Origin: Staphylococcus succinus
GTDB taxonomy: Bacteria > Bacillota > Bacilli > Staphylococcales > Staphylococcaceae
Direction: 5' to 3'
DNA length: 64,000 nt
Assembly: GCF_029024945.1 (NCBI RefSeq)
Contig: NZ_CP118976.1
Span: forward strand, 1,364,001 to 1,428,000
Below, one piece after another: positions 16,454 to 25,964 of the stretch. The notes under the pieces were generated by a model that saw only the letters and a list, made by a program, of their open reading frames with translations, was not told the origin of the DNA and made no database searches. The position numbers and the translations under genes are program-made. Within the stretch, counting starts at the first letter, position 1, and every line of letters starts with the position of its first letter.

Positions 16454-17479
16454 GTGGTTACAATTAAAGATGTTGCAAAAGCTGCCAACGTAGCTCCATC
16501 AACTGTTTCACGTGTAATGAGTGATAATCCTCATATAAGTAAGAAGACTAAAATTAAGGTTAAAGCTGCTATGGAACAATTAGAATATCAACCCAATAAT
16601 GCGGCTAGGACTTTAGTTACAAAACAGTCCAATACAATAGGCATTATACAAAAAAGTGGACATAATGAAATAAAACAAAACCCATTTATGATTGATGTGC
16701 TTATTGGAATTTACAATAAATGTAAAGCGTGTAACTATGCGACAATATCTACGACTAGCGAAGCTTATGAAGATTTGCAAAATGAAGTTGATCGTATGAT
16801 TAATTATCATTCTTTAGATGGGTTTATATTATTATATTCTAAACAAAACGATGAGATTGAAAATATTCTTATCGAACAAGAAATCCCCTATGTTGTAATA
16901 GGTAAAGCACTTGGAAACAATAAAGCAATACATATTGATAATGATAATGTAAAGGCTTCAAGAGAGCTTACACAATCGTTAATTGAGTCTAGGCATTCAA
17001 ATATACTATTTGTCGCTGAAAAAGGCGATTATGAGGTTGTGAATGATCGTATAGAGGGATTTAAAGATATTGTTCAGCAAAATGACATTATTTCAAATAT
17101 TATTCATTTTGAAATGCAACGCGATGATATACTGGCATATTTTAAAAAATTGTGCAGCGATAACCAGTTGCCAACTGCTATAATCACATCTGATACGATG
17201 CTGAACCATATGGTATTAAGTGTGTTATACGAATTAAAAATCAAAATACCAGATGATCTCCATACAGCGACGTTTAATGATTCTTATTTAAATGAATTTG
17301 CTTCTCCTCCTCAAACTGCTGTGAATATTAATCCTAAGCTATTAGGGGAAGTGGCCGGGGCATCAGTTATTGATCTTATACAAGGACAACCTATAAAACA
17401 ATATAATAGATTCATAAAAACAAATATAGTTCATCGAATTTCTACAAAAAATCGAATGAAGGAGATATGTGATGAATAA
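16454..17479 (+). CDS. malR: LacI-family maltose operon repressor MalR
   Basis: The N-terminal helix-turn-helix VTIKDVAKAANVAPSTVSRVMSDNPHIS is classical LacI type. The hinge helix region NNAARTLVTK and a periplasmic-binding-like effector domain follow. GTG 16454 is chosen: AAAGG at 16440-16444 lies 9 nt before it, and the product then begins directly at the DNA-binding domain (341 residues). ATG 16445 overlaps the ribosome site. The coding end overlaps malA by 8 nt, so both are expressed from one promoter with its operator and cre site. Confidence 0.88.
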   Translation: MVTIKDVAKAANVAPSTVSRVMSDNPHISKKTKIKVKAAMEQLEYQPNNAARTLVTKQSNTIGIIQKSGHNEIKQNPFMIDVLIGIYNKCKACNYATISTTSEAYEDLQNEVDRMINYHSLDGFILLYSKQNDEIENILIEQEIPYVVIGKALGNNKAIHIDNDNVKASRELTQSLIESRHSNILFVAEKGDYEVVNDRIEGFKDIVQQNDIISNIIHFEMQRDDILAYFKKLCSDNQLPTAIITSDTMLNHMVLSVLYELKIKIPDDLHTATFNDSYLNEFASPPQTAVNINPKLLGEVAGASVIDLIQGQPIKQYNRFIKTNIVHRISTKNRMKEICDE

Positions 17480-19127
17480 AAAATGGTGGAAAGAAGCAGT
17501 AGCATATCAAGTTTATCCTCGTAGTTTTAATGATTCCAATGATGATGGTATTGGCGATCTACAAGGTGTTATTGAAAAGTTAGATTATATCGAAGCATTA
17601 GGTATTGATATTATTTGGCTTAGCCCTATGTACCAATCACCTAACGATGACAATGGATATGATATTAGTGATTATCAGGCCATCATGTCAGAATTTGGTA
17701 CTATGGATGACTTTGACCAATTATTAGAAGGTATTCATCAAAGAGGGATGAAGTTAATACTAGACTTAGTTGTAAATCATACGTCTGATGAACATCCATG
17801 GTTTATAGAATCTAAATCTAATAAAAATAATCCTAAAAGAGATTGGTATATATGGCAAGATCCAAAAGAAGATGGTTCAGAACCCAATAATTGGGAAAGT
17901 ATATTTAATGGTTCAACATGGGAATACGATGCACAAACAGAACAATATTATTTCCATCTATTTAGTAAAAAACAACCTGATTTAAATTGGTCTAACCCTG
18001 ATGTAAGAGAAGCAATATATAAAATGATGAACTGGTGGTTCGAGAAAGGTATAGATGGTTTTAGAGTTGATGCTATTACGCATATTAAAAAAACATTTGA
18101 AGCTGGTGACCTACCTGTGCCTGAAGGGAAAACATATGCACCTGCATTTGACGTAGATATGAATCAACCCGGCATTCAAACGTGGCTTCAAGAAATGAAA
18201 GATAAATCATTAAGTAAATATGACATTATGACTGTAGGTGAAGCTAATGGTGTGACGCCTAACAATGCCGAAGCATGGGTAGGCGAAGAAAAAGGAAAAT
18301 TTAATATGATTTTCCAATTTGAACACTTAGGATTATGGAATACTGAGGATGTGCAATTTGATGTTAGAGCATACAAAGCAGTTTTGAATGCTTGGCAAAA
18401 CAATTTAGAAGACATAGGGTGGAATGCTCTGTTTATTGAAAACCACGATCAACCTCGTCGCGTTTCAACGTGGGGGGATGATAAAAATTTTTGGTATGAA
18501 TCTGCTACAAGTCATGCCTTAGTTTATTTCTTGCAAAAGGGGACTCCCTTTATTTATCAAGGACAAGAGATCGGTATGACAAACTATCCTTTCAAAAATA
18601 TAGAAACATTTAATGATGTTGCAGTAGTTAATGAATATAATATTGTTAAGGATCAACACGGGGATGTTAATGCATTATTAGAAAAACATAAAATGGAAAA
18701 CAGAGATAATTCACGCACACCCATGCAATGGGATGATAGTTCATTCGCTGGATTTTCTAAGCATGAACCATGGTTTCCAGTTAACCCAAACTATAGAAAG
18801 ATAAATGTAGCAGCACAACAACAAAATCCAAATTCAATTTTAAATTTTTATAAATCCATGATACAAGTCAAAAAAACGCATGATATCTTAACGTATGGTT
18901 CTTTTACACTTGTCGATGAAGAAAATGAGCGCGTCTTTGCTTACTTAAGAGAATTCAATGATGAACGCATGTTAATAGTAGGTAATTTAACAGACCAAAC
19001 AGCAACTCTCAACTTACCGGAAACATTCATTTTTTCATCAAACTGCGTATTGCTTCATAATTATAACGATAGAATTATTCATGTAAATGAACTAAGGCCG
19101 TTTGAAGCCTTTATAGTGACTTTGTAA
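17472..19127 (+). CDS. malA: Alpha-glucosidase, glycoside hydrolase family 13
   Basis: Cytoplasmic exo-alpha-glucosidase of the MalL/oligo-1,6-glucosidase type, releasing glucose from maltose and short maltodextrins. GH13 regions are QVYPRSF, DLVVNHTSDEHPWF, the nucleophile D200 in GFRVDAITH, the acid/base E257 in VGEANG and IENHDQPR. There is no signal peptide. The 551-residue length is usual. ATG 17472 is used; GAAGGAGAT at 17457-17466 provides the ribosome site within the end of malR. No maltose transporter gene lies next to it. Confidence 0.93.
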   Translation: MNKKWWKEAVAYQVYPRSFNDSNDDGIGDLQGVIEKLDYIEALGIDIIWLSPMYQSPNDDNGYDISDYQAIMSEFGTMDDFDQLLEGIHQRGMKLILDLVVNHTSDEHPWFIESKSNKNNPKRDWYIWQDPKEDGSEPNNWESIFNGSTWEYDAQTEQYYFHLFSKKQPDLNWSNPDVREAIYKMMNWWFEKGIDGFRVDAITHIKKTFEAGDLPVPEGKTYAPAFDVDMNQPGIQTWLQEMKDKSLSKYDIMTVGEANGVTPNNAEAWVGEEKGKFNMIFQFEHLGLWNTEDVQFDVRAYKAVLNAWQNNLEDIGWNALFIENHDQPRRVSTWGDDKNFWYESATSHALVYFLQKGTPFIYQGQEIGMTNYPFKNIETFNDVAVVNEYNIVKDQHGDVNALLEKHKMENRDNSRTPMQWDDSSFAGFSKHEPWFPVNPNYRKINVAAQQQNPNSILNFYKSMIQVKKTHDILTYGSFTLVDEENERVFAYLREFNDERMLIVGNLTDQTATLNLPETFIFSSNCVLLHNYNDRIIHVNELRPFEAFIVTL

Positions 19128-19142
19128 TCAAATTTTTACATA

Positions 19143-19200
19143 AACATCCCTCTAACATATATAGTTCTAAGCACATTACCATTTGTTAGAGGGATGTTTT
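19143..19200. terminator. Bidirectional terminator between malA and the AraC gene
   Basis: AAACATCCCTCTAAC pairs with GTTAGAGGGATGTTT across a loop of about 28 nt, with T-run or A-run on either side. The right edge touches the AraC-type stop codon. It would serve the two convergent genes. Confidence 0.85.
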
Positions 19201-20071
19201 ATTCATCATAATAATCATATTGTTCCTGATCGACAGGCATCCATAATTGAACTTTAGTAAAACTGTGGTCAAAAGATAAATTAAAGGGATAAACTTCTAC
19301 ATATAAACTGTCACGTTCATAAGGAAGCGTCATTTGTAAGCTTGTTTCAATGTAATACCAAGCTTCATTAATGACATAATCTATATCACCTTGTAAATTA
19401 AACTTAGCGTATTGTCTTTCAGGAAGAATTCGATTTTCCAAATGATCTGGGTATCTTTCGCTTGGAACGCCTACAAATACTTCCATGCCCTGATCCAAAG
19501 GACAATTCACAACAAATAATTCATGAGGACTCACATCATTATAGTGTTGTAACTCCTCTATCTTACCTTCAACTAATAAATCTTCTAGTATATCAGGTAC
19601 TTTAAATGGGTTTTCTAACTCGTTCGCATCGATAAATTGCGCGTAACCAACAAGCGAAAGGTTTGGTGTATCTTCCAAACGATAGGGGTATGGTGGTTTT
19701 TCTGTAGTTGTTAGTTTGATATAGAGTCTAGGTAACATGTGAAGATCTTCGCGTTTTGTATTCACTTGAATAGGCGAAACGCCATGAAAATCACTAAAAT
19801 CATTAGCAAATTCGTTCGCATCACTATAATGATATTTTTTAGCTATATCAATCAAACGACTTGAGCCACTAATAATCTCCTTAGCAGCTACGGTCATACG
19901 ACGTGCTCTTGCATATTCACTTGGAGATTGTCCTACAATCATCTTAAAAGATTGATCGAGGTGATAAGGTGAAAGACCAACGTAATCACTGAGTTTTTGC
20001 AAATGAAAAGGCTCTAGCAAATGATCCTCAATATAAACAATTGCCTGTTGTATTTGCTTGATAACGTCCAA
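19199..20071 (-). CDS. AraC-family regulator with GyrI-like effector-binding domain
   Basis: The two AraC helix-turn-helix motifs occupy about residues 1-100 (VIKQIQQAIVYIEDHLLEPFHLQKLSDYVGLSPYHLDQ, then IDIAKKYHYSDANEFANDFSDFHGVSP). The C-terminal half, about 115-290, resembles the GyrI/Rob effector-binding fold. This order is like E. coli Rob. TTG at 20071 is preferred because TAGGAG sits 9 nt upstream, while GTG 20080 immediately abuts that site. The ligand and targets are unknown. A perfect palindrome lies upstream. Confidence 0.83.
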   Translation of the reverse strand: MDVIKQIQQAIVYIEDHLLEPFHLQKLSDYVGLSPYHLDQSFKMIVGQSPSEYARARRMTVAAKEIISGSSRLIDIAKKYHYSDANEFANDFSDFHGVSPIQVNTKREDLHMLPRLYIKLTTTEKPPYPYRLEDTPNLSLVGYAQFIDANELENPFKVPDILEDLLVEGKIEELQHYNDVSPHELFVVNCPLDQGMEVFVGVPSERYPDHLENRILPERQYAKFNLQGDIDYVINEAWYYIETSLQMTLPYERDSLYVEVYPFNLSFDHSFTKVQLWMPVDQEQYDYYDE

Positions 20072-20137
20072 AACTTTCACTCCTAATTTTACAATTACTG
20101 TTATAACTATCTTTTAACTTTATATCTTTAATCTAAG

Positions 20138-20153
20138 AATTACTTAAGTAATT
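20138..20153. promoter_or_regulatory. Perfect 16-bp palindrome upstream of the AraC gene
   Basis: AATTACTTAAGTAATT is its own reverse complement. It lies about 67 nt upstream of the TTG start. Its position suits an operator, but the bound protein is unknown, and AT-rich palindromes can arise by chance. Confidence 0.4.
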
Positions 20154-20279
20154 ATATTTTACATTATTATTGTGTTGCTTACATCTAATAAAGTTAAATG
20201 GGGTAAAATGTAAATACAAATCCCTTTATATGTAGCGTAGATACTGAATAGATTAAATCATAACACAAAATTAGCATAA

Positions 20280-20328
20280 GAAAAAAGCAACAACACAAAT
20301 GTATTTTTACACATGCGTTATTGCTTTG
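20280..20328 (-). terminator. Terminator of zwf
   Basis: On the minus strand AAAGCAATAACGCATGTGTA pairs with TACATTTGTGTTGTTGCTTT with few mismatches and runs into six T. A second inverted repeat, ATGACATTCA with TGAATGTCAT, overlaps the zwf stop at 20330-20364. Confidence 0.82.
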
Positions 20329-20351
20329 ATGACATTCACTAAAATAGTAGT

Positions 20352-21836
20352 TTAATGAATGTCATCCCACCAATGGAAGCCATCTCTACTCAAGAGTAAA
20401 TCACTTTCAAGTGGTCCATTTGAACCGGATTGATAGTTCGGGAATTCAGGTTCATTTTGATTCCATTCTTCTTGTATTGCGTCTACAAATTTCCATGTAG
20501 ATTTCAATTCTTCCCAATGTGTAAAGTTTGTTGCATCACCATTTAAGCAATCAAATAATAAGTTTTCGTATGCATCAACAGTATTCATCTTATCTTGAGC
20601 ACTCATAGCATAAGATAATTGAACGGGTTCTGTTTCGATGCCTTGAACATTTTTCTTCGCATTTAAATGTAATGAAACACCTTCATTTGGCTGGATATTG
20701 ATTACAAGTAAGTTAGAGTCTAATTTTTTCTCAGTTTCATAGTATAAATTCATAGGAACTTCTTTAAATTCAACTACAACTTGTATTGTCTTACTCTTCA
20801 TTCGTTTACCAGTTCTGATATAGAAAGGTACGCCGGCCCATCTGAAGTTATCAATTGTTAATTTACCTGCAACAAAAGTAGGTGTCGTTGAATCTTCTGA
20901 AACACGATCCTCATCTCTATAACGTTTAACTGTTTCACCTTTAATCGTGCCTTCATCATATTGACCACGAACAAAGTTTTGTCTAACTTCTTCAGCTTCT
21001 AACTTACGTAATGATTTTAATGCTTTTACTTTTTCAGCTCTAATATCTGCACTATTTAAACTAATAGGTGCTTCCATTGCCAAAAGCGCAACCATTTGTA
21101 GCATATGATTTTGTACCATATCTTTTAAAGCACCACTAGATTCATAATAGCCACCTCTATCTTCAACACCTAAGACCTCTGAAGATGTTACTTGGATATT
21201 AGAAATGTATTTATTATTCCATAGTGGTTCAAACATTGCATTAGCAAAGCGAAGTACTTCTATATTTTGCACCATATCTTTACCTAAATAATGATCAATA
21301 CGGTAAATTTCTTCTTCTTTAAATGAACGGCGTAATTGTTCATTTAGTTGTTCTGCTGATTCAAGGTCACTACCAAATGGTTTTTCAATAACTAAACGTT
21401 TAAATCCATCTGTATTTGTTAATCCAGAAGATTTCAAGTAATCAGAAATTTCACCAAAGAATTTCGGTGCCATCGCTAAGTAAAACATTCTGTTACCTTG
21501 TAATTGGAATTCTGTGTCTAATTTATTACTTACTTCTAATAATGACTGATAGCTCGCTTCATCACTCACATCATGTTTATGATAAAAAACATGCTCCATA
21601 AACTTATCAAGATGTTTCGTATCTTTCACATGTTCTTGAATTGATGACTTCACTTGACTACGGAAGTCATCATTTGTTAAGTCTCTTCTACCAATTCCAA
21701 TAATTGCAATTTGTTCATTTAAATTTTCTTGCTGATATAAGTGGAATAATGATGGAAATAATTTTCTATGACTTAGATCACCAGTCGCTCCAAATATTGT
21801 TATTAAGCATGGAATATCTTTATTTCTAGTATTCAA
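20352..21836 (-). CDS. zwf: Glucose-6-phosphate 1-dehydrogenase
   Basis: Oxidises glucose 6-phosphate to 6-phosphoglucono-lactone with NADP, the first step of the oxidative pentose-phosphate pathway. The coenzyme site is IFGATGDLSHRKLFPSLF near residue 12. The substrate motif RIDHYLGKDM, IEKPFGSDL and the C-terminal SLHLNAKK segment are present. TTG 21836 is chosen because GAGG at 21845-21848 is 8 nt upstream and the product is then 494 residues, the staphylococcal length. Alternative upstream starts would add 16 residues without a ribosome site. It is divergent from rnz. Confidence 0.95.
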   Translation of the reverse strand: MNTRNKDIPCLITIFGATGDLSHRKLFPSLFHLYQQENLNEQIAIIGIGRRDLTNDDFRSQVKSSIQEHVKDTKHLDKFMEHVFYHKHDVSDEASYQSLLEVSNKLDTEFQLQGNRMFYLAMAPKFFGEISDYLKSSGLTNTDGFKRLVIEKPFGSDLESAEQLNEQLRRSFKEEEIYRIDHYLGKDMVQNIEVLRFANAMFEPLWNNKYISNIQVTSSEVLGVEDRGGYYESSGALKDMVQNHMLQMVALLAMEAPISLNSADIRAEKVKALKSLRKLEAEEVRQNFVRGQYDEGTIKGETVKRYRDEDRVSEDSTTPTFVAGKLTIDNFRWAGVPFYIRTGKRMKSKTIQVVVEFKEVPMNLYYETEKKLDSNLLVINIQPNEGVSLHLNAKKNVQGIETEPVQLSYAMSAQDKMNTVDAYENLLFDCLNGDATNFTHWEELKSTWKFVDAIQEEWNQNEPEFPNYQSGSNGPLESDLLLSRDGFHWWDDIH

Positions 21837-21872
21837 GATCAAAACCTCAATTCTTTTTATAAATCTCTGTTT

Positions 21873-21900
21873 ATTATAGAACAATATTCGTTAATGTTCA
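21873..21900 (-). promoter_or_regulatory. Promoter of zwf
   Basis: On the minus strand TGAACA (21900-21895) and TATAAT (21878-21873) are separated by 16 nt. The -10 is a perfect match and lies about 37 nt before the TTG start. Confidence 0.55.
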
Positions 21901-21986
21901 TACCTTTTTGCTTAAAAGTATTCAAATTTAATATATTTTTTTATATTTAATATGATAAAATGTGAACAAGAAGAGGAGGCATATGC

Positions 21987-22907
21987 ATGGAAATCACATT
22001 TTTTGGTACGAGTGCAGGTCTACCAACTAAAGAAAGAAACACACAAGCGATTGCATTAAATTTAGAGCCTTATTCAAATAGTATTTGGTTATTTGATGTA
22101 GGGGAAGGAACACAGCATCAGATACTACATCACTCTATAAAATTAGGCAAAGTAGATCATATATTTATAACGCATATGCATGGTGATCACATTTTTGGTT
22201 TGCCTGGCTTATTAACTAGTCGGTCATTTCAGGGTGGGGAAGGTAAGCCTTTGACAGTTGTGGGACCAAAAGGTATAAAATCCTTTATTGAAACAACATT
22301 AAAGTTATCTGAATCTAAATTAAATTATCCAATCACATATATAGAAATAGAAGATCACCTTTCATATCAGCACAATGGATTTAACGTTGAAGCACATATG
22401 TTAAATCATGGTATCCCATCTTTTGGTTATAGAATAGAAGCACCTTATACATCAGGTAAAATTGATGTTGAGGCACTGAAGAAAATTGGCCTCGAACCAG
22501 GTCCAAAATACCAAGATGTGAAGAATAACGAAACTTTTGAGTATAATGGTCTCATTTATAATTCAAATCAATTTAAAGGTGATGCGATAAAAGGGCCTGT
22601 AATTGCAATATTTGGAGACACTATGCCATGTAGAAATGAATTTTTAATCGCTCGTGATGCGACGGTTATGGTTCATGAAAGTACATATATTGACGGTGAC
22701 AAAATGTTAGCGAATAATTACCATCATAGTCATATAGATGATGTATTTAATTTAATAGAAGAAGCTCATGTAGGGTATACGCTTATTACACATATTAGTA
22801 ATCGCTATACAGCAACTGAAGTTGAAGCGATTAGTCAATCTTTAAAGGCAAAAGCTTCGACACCACCGTTTATCTTTGTTAAAGATTTTGATGCTTGGTC
22901 ATTTTAA
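21987..22907 (+). CDS. rnz: Ribonuclease Z
   Basis: Metallo-beta-lactamase-fold endonuclease that matures tRNA 3' ends. The zinc motif is H63-x-H65-x-D67-H68 in THMHGDHIFGLPG. Further ligands lie in MLNHGIPSFGYR, IFGDTM and ITHISNRY. The flexible arm region GLEPGPKYQDVKN is present. At 306 residues it is the short bacterial form. GAGGAGG at 21973-21979 precedes ATG 21987. Confidence 0.95.
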   Translation: MEITFFGTSAGLPTKERNTQAIALNLEPYSNSIWLFDVGEGTQHQILHHSIKLGKVDHIFITHMHGDHIFGLPGLLTSRSFQGGEGKPLTVVGPKGIKSFIETTLKLSESKLNYPITYIEIEDHLSYQHNGFNVEAHMLNHGIPSFGYRIEAPYTSGKIDVEALKKIGLEPGPKYQDVKNNETFEYNGLIYNSNQFKGDAIKGPVIAIFGDTMPCRNEFLIARDATVMVHESTYIDGDKMLANNYHHSHIDDVFNLIEEAHVGYTLITHISNRYTATEVEAISQSLKAKASTPPFIFVKDFDAWSF

Positions 22908-22920
22908 ATAACTGACTTAA

Positions 22921-22979
22921 TATAACAAATAAAAGCTGGTGAACACCATAAACGTGTTCACCAGCTTTTATTTGTTATA
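22921..22979. terminator. Bidirectional terminator with 26-bp perfect stem between rnz and proC
   Basis: The 26-nt arms 22921-22946 and 22954-22979 are exact reverse complements around a 7-nt loop. The core AAAGCTGGTGAACAC gives GC content, and AT flanks supply T-runs in both directions. It serves the convergent rnz and proC genes. Confidence 0.93.
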
Positions 22980-22995
22980 AATTTATTTAAAGTGC

Positions 22996-23811
22996 TTAAT
23001 CTTCATCTTGACTTGCTAATTCAACACTTCTATTTACTGCAGAACGCAAACAATCTTCAAATATACTTTCTAAATCATATTGCGAAAGTGCATTCAAACC
23101 AGCTTGTGTTGTGCCACCTTTAGAAGTAATGTTTTTGCGTAATTGTTCCATACTTAAATCTGAACGTTCAATCATTTTACTCGTTCCAATAATTAAGTTA
23201 CGGATAGATTCTTCAACTTGTGATTTTTCAAGTCCTAAACGTGTGCCTGCTGTTACGTATTGTTCAAATACGTGATAAAGAAATGCAGGGCCACTTCCAG
23301 TAATTGCAGTTACTTGATGTAAATGATCTTCAGAAACTTCAATTGCTGAACCAAAGGCGTTAATTAAATCGTCTACTTCATCTTTGGATTTCGGTCCGAA
23401 ATTACTTGAAAAACTAATTCCAGTTACAGAATGGCCTACGTGTGCATTTGTATTAGGCATAATACGCGCAATCGGATTATCTGAACCCAGTTGCTCACGA
23501 ATGTAACTCATTGGTAATCCAGCCATAATAGAGATGAATTTATTTTTCTCGCTTACATAAGGTTGAATACGCTCAGCTAATGCATCAAAATCATAAGGCT
23601 TAGTGCCTAAAAATATATAATCAGCATCTTTAAGTAAGGCTTCATCATCATAACTATAATTGACACCCAATTCATCAGCATACGCTTTAAGTGCAACTTC
23701 ATTAGACCTGTTTGTTAAATAAATATCGTTAGATTCAATAATTTTTGAATTTACGATACCTGTAAATATTGCATGTGCCATATTACCAGCACCATAAAAT
23801 ACTAGTTTCAT
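22996..23811 (-). CDS. proC: Pyrroline-5-carboxylate reductase
   Basis: Last step of proline synthesis, reducing 1-pyrroline-5-carboxylate with NAD(P)H. The Rossmann motif FYGAGNMAHAIFTGI is at residues 4-18. IMPNTNAHVG, the signature TGSGPAFLYHVFEQYVTAG and the C-terminal VTSKGGTTQAGL-like segment (ITSKGGTTQAGLNALS) are intact. The 271-residue length is standard. GAGGAAGTG precedes the ATG by about 10 nt. It is divergent from the SDR gene. Confidence 0.94.
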   Translation of the reverse strand: MKLVFYGAGNMAHAIFTGIVNSKIIESNDIYLTNRSNEVALKAYADELGVNYSYDDEALLKDADYIFLGTKPYDFDALAERIQPYVSEKNKFISIMAGLPMSYIREQLGSDNPIARIMPNTNAHVGHSVTGISFSSNFGPKSKDEVDDLINAFGSAIEVSEDHLHQVTAITGSGPAFLYHVFEQYVTAGTRLGLEKSQVEESIRNLIIGTSKMIERSDLSMEQLRKNITSKGGTTQAGLNALSQYDLESIFEDCLRSAVNRSVELASQDED

Positions 23812-23892
23812 GTGAACTTTTCACTTCCTCTAAGTTTTTATGTTCCTATCGTAACATAGTTTTGAAATATGGCTAATGTTTTCATTGAAGAC

Positions 23893-23922
23893 ATGACAGA
23901 TTACCGATATTTCACTTATAAT
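23893..23922 (+). promoter_or_regulatory. Promoter of the SDR gene
   Basis: ATGACA (23893-23898) and TATAAT (23917-23922) are separated by 18 nt, 31 nt before the ATG. Confidence 0.55.
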
Positions 23923-23953
23923 ATGTATAAATCGATAAAGGGTAGGGATAATA

Positions 23954-24712
23954 ATGATAGGTAAGCATTATGTATTAACTGGAGGTACGAGCGGACTAGG
24001 ACGCTCGATATTATGTAACTTATTAAATAAAAAAGCTTATGTAACAGTATTAGCACGTAATCCACACAAATTAGATGACCTGAAGGTACAATACGGCACT
24101 GATCATTTGAACATCATTCAATGTGATTTACAATCTAAATCACAAATATTAAATCTCAAAAATTATTTTAAAAATCAAAATATCGATGGTTTGATTTATA
24201 GTTCTGGTTTAGGTTATTTTAAATCAATAGCTCAACATTCACTCGATGAAATGACTGAAACATATACATTGAATATCATCAATTTCAATATACTTTTAGC
24301 TACCATCCAACCTTATTTTAGCGCGTATCCAACGATTGTTGGCATAGGGAGTCAGTCTGCATTTTTAACGCAAGCCTATGCTGCGCATTATGGTGCAAGT
24401 AAAGCCGCTTTTAATCAAGTACTCAATGCTCTGAGACTTGAGCATCCCAATTACCATATACTTACTGTAAATACTGGTCCGATAGCAACACCTTTTCATG
24501 AAAAAGCAGACCCTTCGTTAATGTATGCGCAAAAATATAAAGCTATTATGTTGGAACCTAATAAATTAGCGCAACAAATCGTAAATGGAATGATATATGG
24601 TAAATATGAAATTAATGAACCTAAGTGGATGCATAGAATGTTAAAACTATATCAATTAGCTCCTAGATTACTAGAAAAATACTTTACTTCATTTTTTAAA
24701 AACAAAGGCTAG
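23954..24712 (+). CDS. Short-chain dehydrogenase/reductase, substrate unknown
   Basis: The NAD(P) motif TGGTSGLGRSI at residues 9-19 and the catalytic YGASKAA, preceded by a serine in GSQSA, define a classical SDR. VNTGPIATPF near residue 175 is the usual cofactor loop. At 252 residues it is complete. The basic C-terminus with a hydrophobic stretch (APRLLEKYFTSFFKNKG) resembles membrane-associated SDRs. Substrate and pathway are unknown. Confidence 0.82.
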   Translation: MIGKHYVLTGGTSGLGRSILCNLLNKKAYVTVLARNPHKLDDLKVQYGTDHLNIIQCDLQSKSQILNLKNYFKNQNIDGLIYSSGLGYFKSIAQHSLDEMTETYTLNIINFNILLATIQPYFSAYPTIVGIGSQSAFLTQAYAAHYGASKAAFNQVLNALRLEHPNYHILTVNTGPIATPFHEKADPSLMYAQKYKAIMLEPNKLAQQIVNGMIYGKYEINEPKWMHRMLKLYQLAPRLLEKYFTSFFKNKG

Positions 24713-24731
24713 TCACATAGGTAATATGATA

Positions 24732-24804
24732 AATTAAAAAGCGTTAACGCAATCTATATGGAAATATTATTATCCAGACAGAATTGTGTTAACGCTTTTT
24801 AATT
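24732..24804. terminator. Bidirectional terminator between the SDR and aldo/keto reductase genes
   Basis: AATTAAAAAGCGTTAACGCA pairs with TGTGTTAACGCTTTTTAATT (about 22-bp arms including flanking bases, one wobble) around a loop of about 28 nt. T-runs occur on both strands. Confidence 0.88.
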
Positions 24805-24808
24805 AAGT

Positions 24809-25723
24809 TTATTTAAGGTGTTGCGTATATTCTAAGTTTTTAACGCGTCCACGAGCAGCTTTTAATATCTCGAAGCTTATTTCTTTAGAAGCCTCATAAT
24901 TGTTGATGTTTTCATCTAGTTGTTCAATACTACTAGCCCCAACAATAATTGAACCGATTGGATCTTTAGAAGTAAGATATTTAAAAGTAAGTCCAGTTAA
25001 ATTGCTTTCTACCTCTTTAACAGAAGCAATCGTTTCGCCTAATTCTTGATTACTATATTCAAAAACACCATCTCTGAATTTACTATCTAATGCATGATTG
25101 CTATTGGCAGTTAACAACCCTTTAAACACTGGTCCTCGCGCTAATACTTTAACATTTTTAGCGTGGATAGCATTCAATAATGCTTCTGGTCTATTATCAA
25201 TTAAATTTAATTGAGACATCAATGTTTCAATTTCACTATGCTCTAAATAATAATCTATGACATTTGGACGAATAGAAGAGATGCCGTAAGCACGTATCAC
25301 GCCTTCTTTTTTTAATTCATCAAAGGCACTTATTGTTTCATCTAGTGGATCATCAATTGTGCCACCATGTAATTGATATAAATCTAAATGATTTAGACCT
25401 AATCTTTGTAAGGAAGATTTAACGGCAGTTTTGATGTACTTTTTAGAAGGATCCCAAAACGTTGAACCATCATCTGCTAAATGGTTACCAACTTTTGTAC
25501 CAATGACAATATCATCTCTATTTTGATATTTTTTAAGTGCTTGACCAACAATTTCTTCATTTATTCCTTTATCATATATATCCGCTGTATCAAAATAAGT
25601 GATACCGTGTTCGATGGCACGTTCAATGATAGGTTCTGCTTGTGCATAATTTGTACCTAAACTCATACAACCTAAACCTATTTCAGAAATTTCAATACCA
25701 CTTTTTAATATATTTTTTTGCAT
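24809..25723 (-). CDS. Aldo/keto reductase
   Basis: NADPH-dependent (alpha/beta)8-barrel oxidoreductase. The catalytic Asp and Tyr are in FDTADIYDKGINEEIVG near residue 45, Lys in VIGTKVG and His in LYQLHGGTIDDP. IIVGASSIEQLDENI binds the cofactor phosphate. The 304-residue length is complete. It resembles the YccK/IolS-type bacterial family. The physiological substrate is unknown. It is divergent from the Nudix gene. Confidence 0.87.
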   Translation of the reverse strand: MQKNILKSGIEISEIGLGCMSLGTNYAQAEPIIERAIEHGITYFDTADIYDKGINEEIVGQALKKYQNRDDIVIGTKVGNHLADDGSTFWDPSKKYIKTAVKSSLQRLGLNHLDLYQLHGGTIDDPLDETISAFDELKKEGVIRAYGISSIRPNVIDYYLEHSEIETLMSQLNLIDNRPEALLNAIHAKNVKVLARGPVFKGLLTANSNHALDSKFRDGVFEYSNQELGETIASVKEVESNLTGLTFKYLTSKDPIGSIIVGASSIEQLDENINNYEASKEISFEILKAARGRVKNLEYTQHLK

Positions 25724-25964
25724 GTCTTTTCCCCTTTCGATACACTATTCTATAGGTTAGGAACATAATAAAATTACATAAATTCATTTGAAATAGATTA
25801 AATTTCTCATAAAAACTAAGTATTAAAAGCTATTATCAATACGATAACGTATCATAAAGTAATTCCAAGTAAATATTAACCGATAATTAATTTTACTATT
25901 CCCATGTTAACCAACATGTTAATCTTAACAATAACTCAAATTAATTAAAAGGAACGTGATTGCA

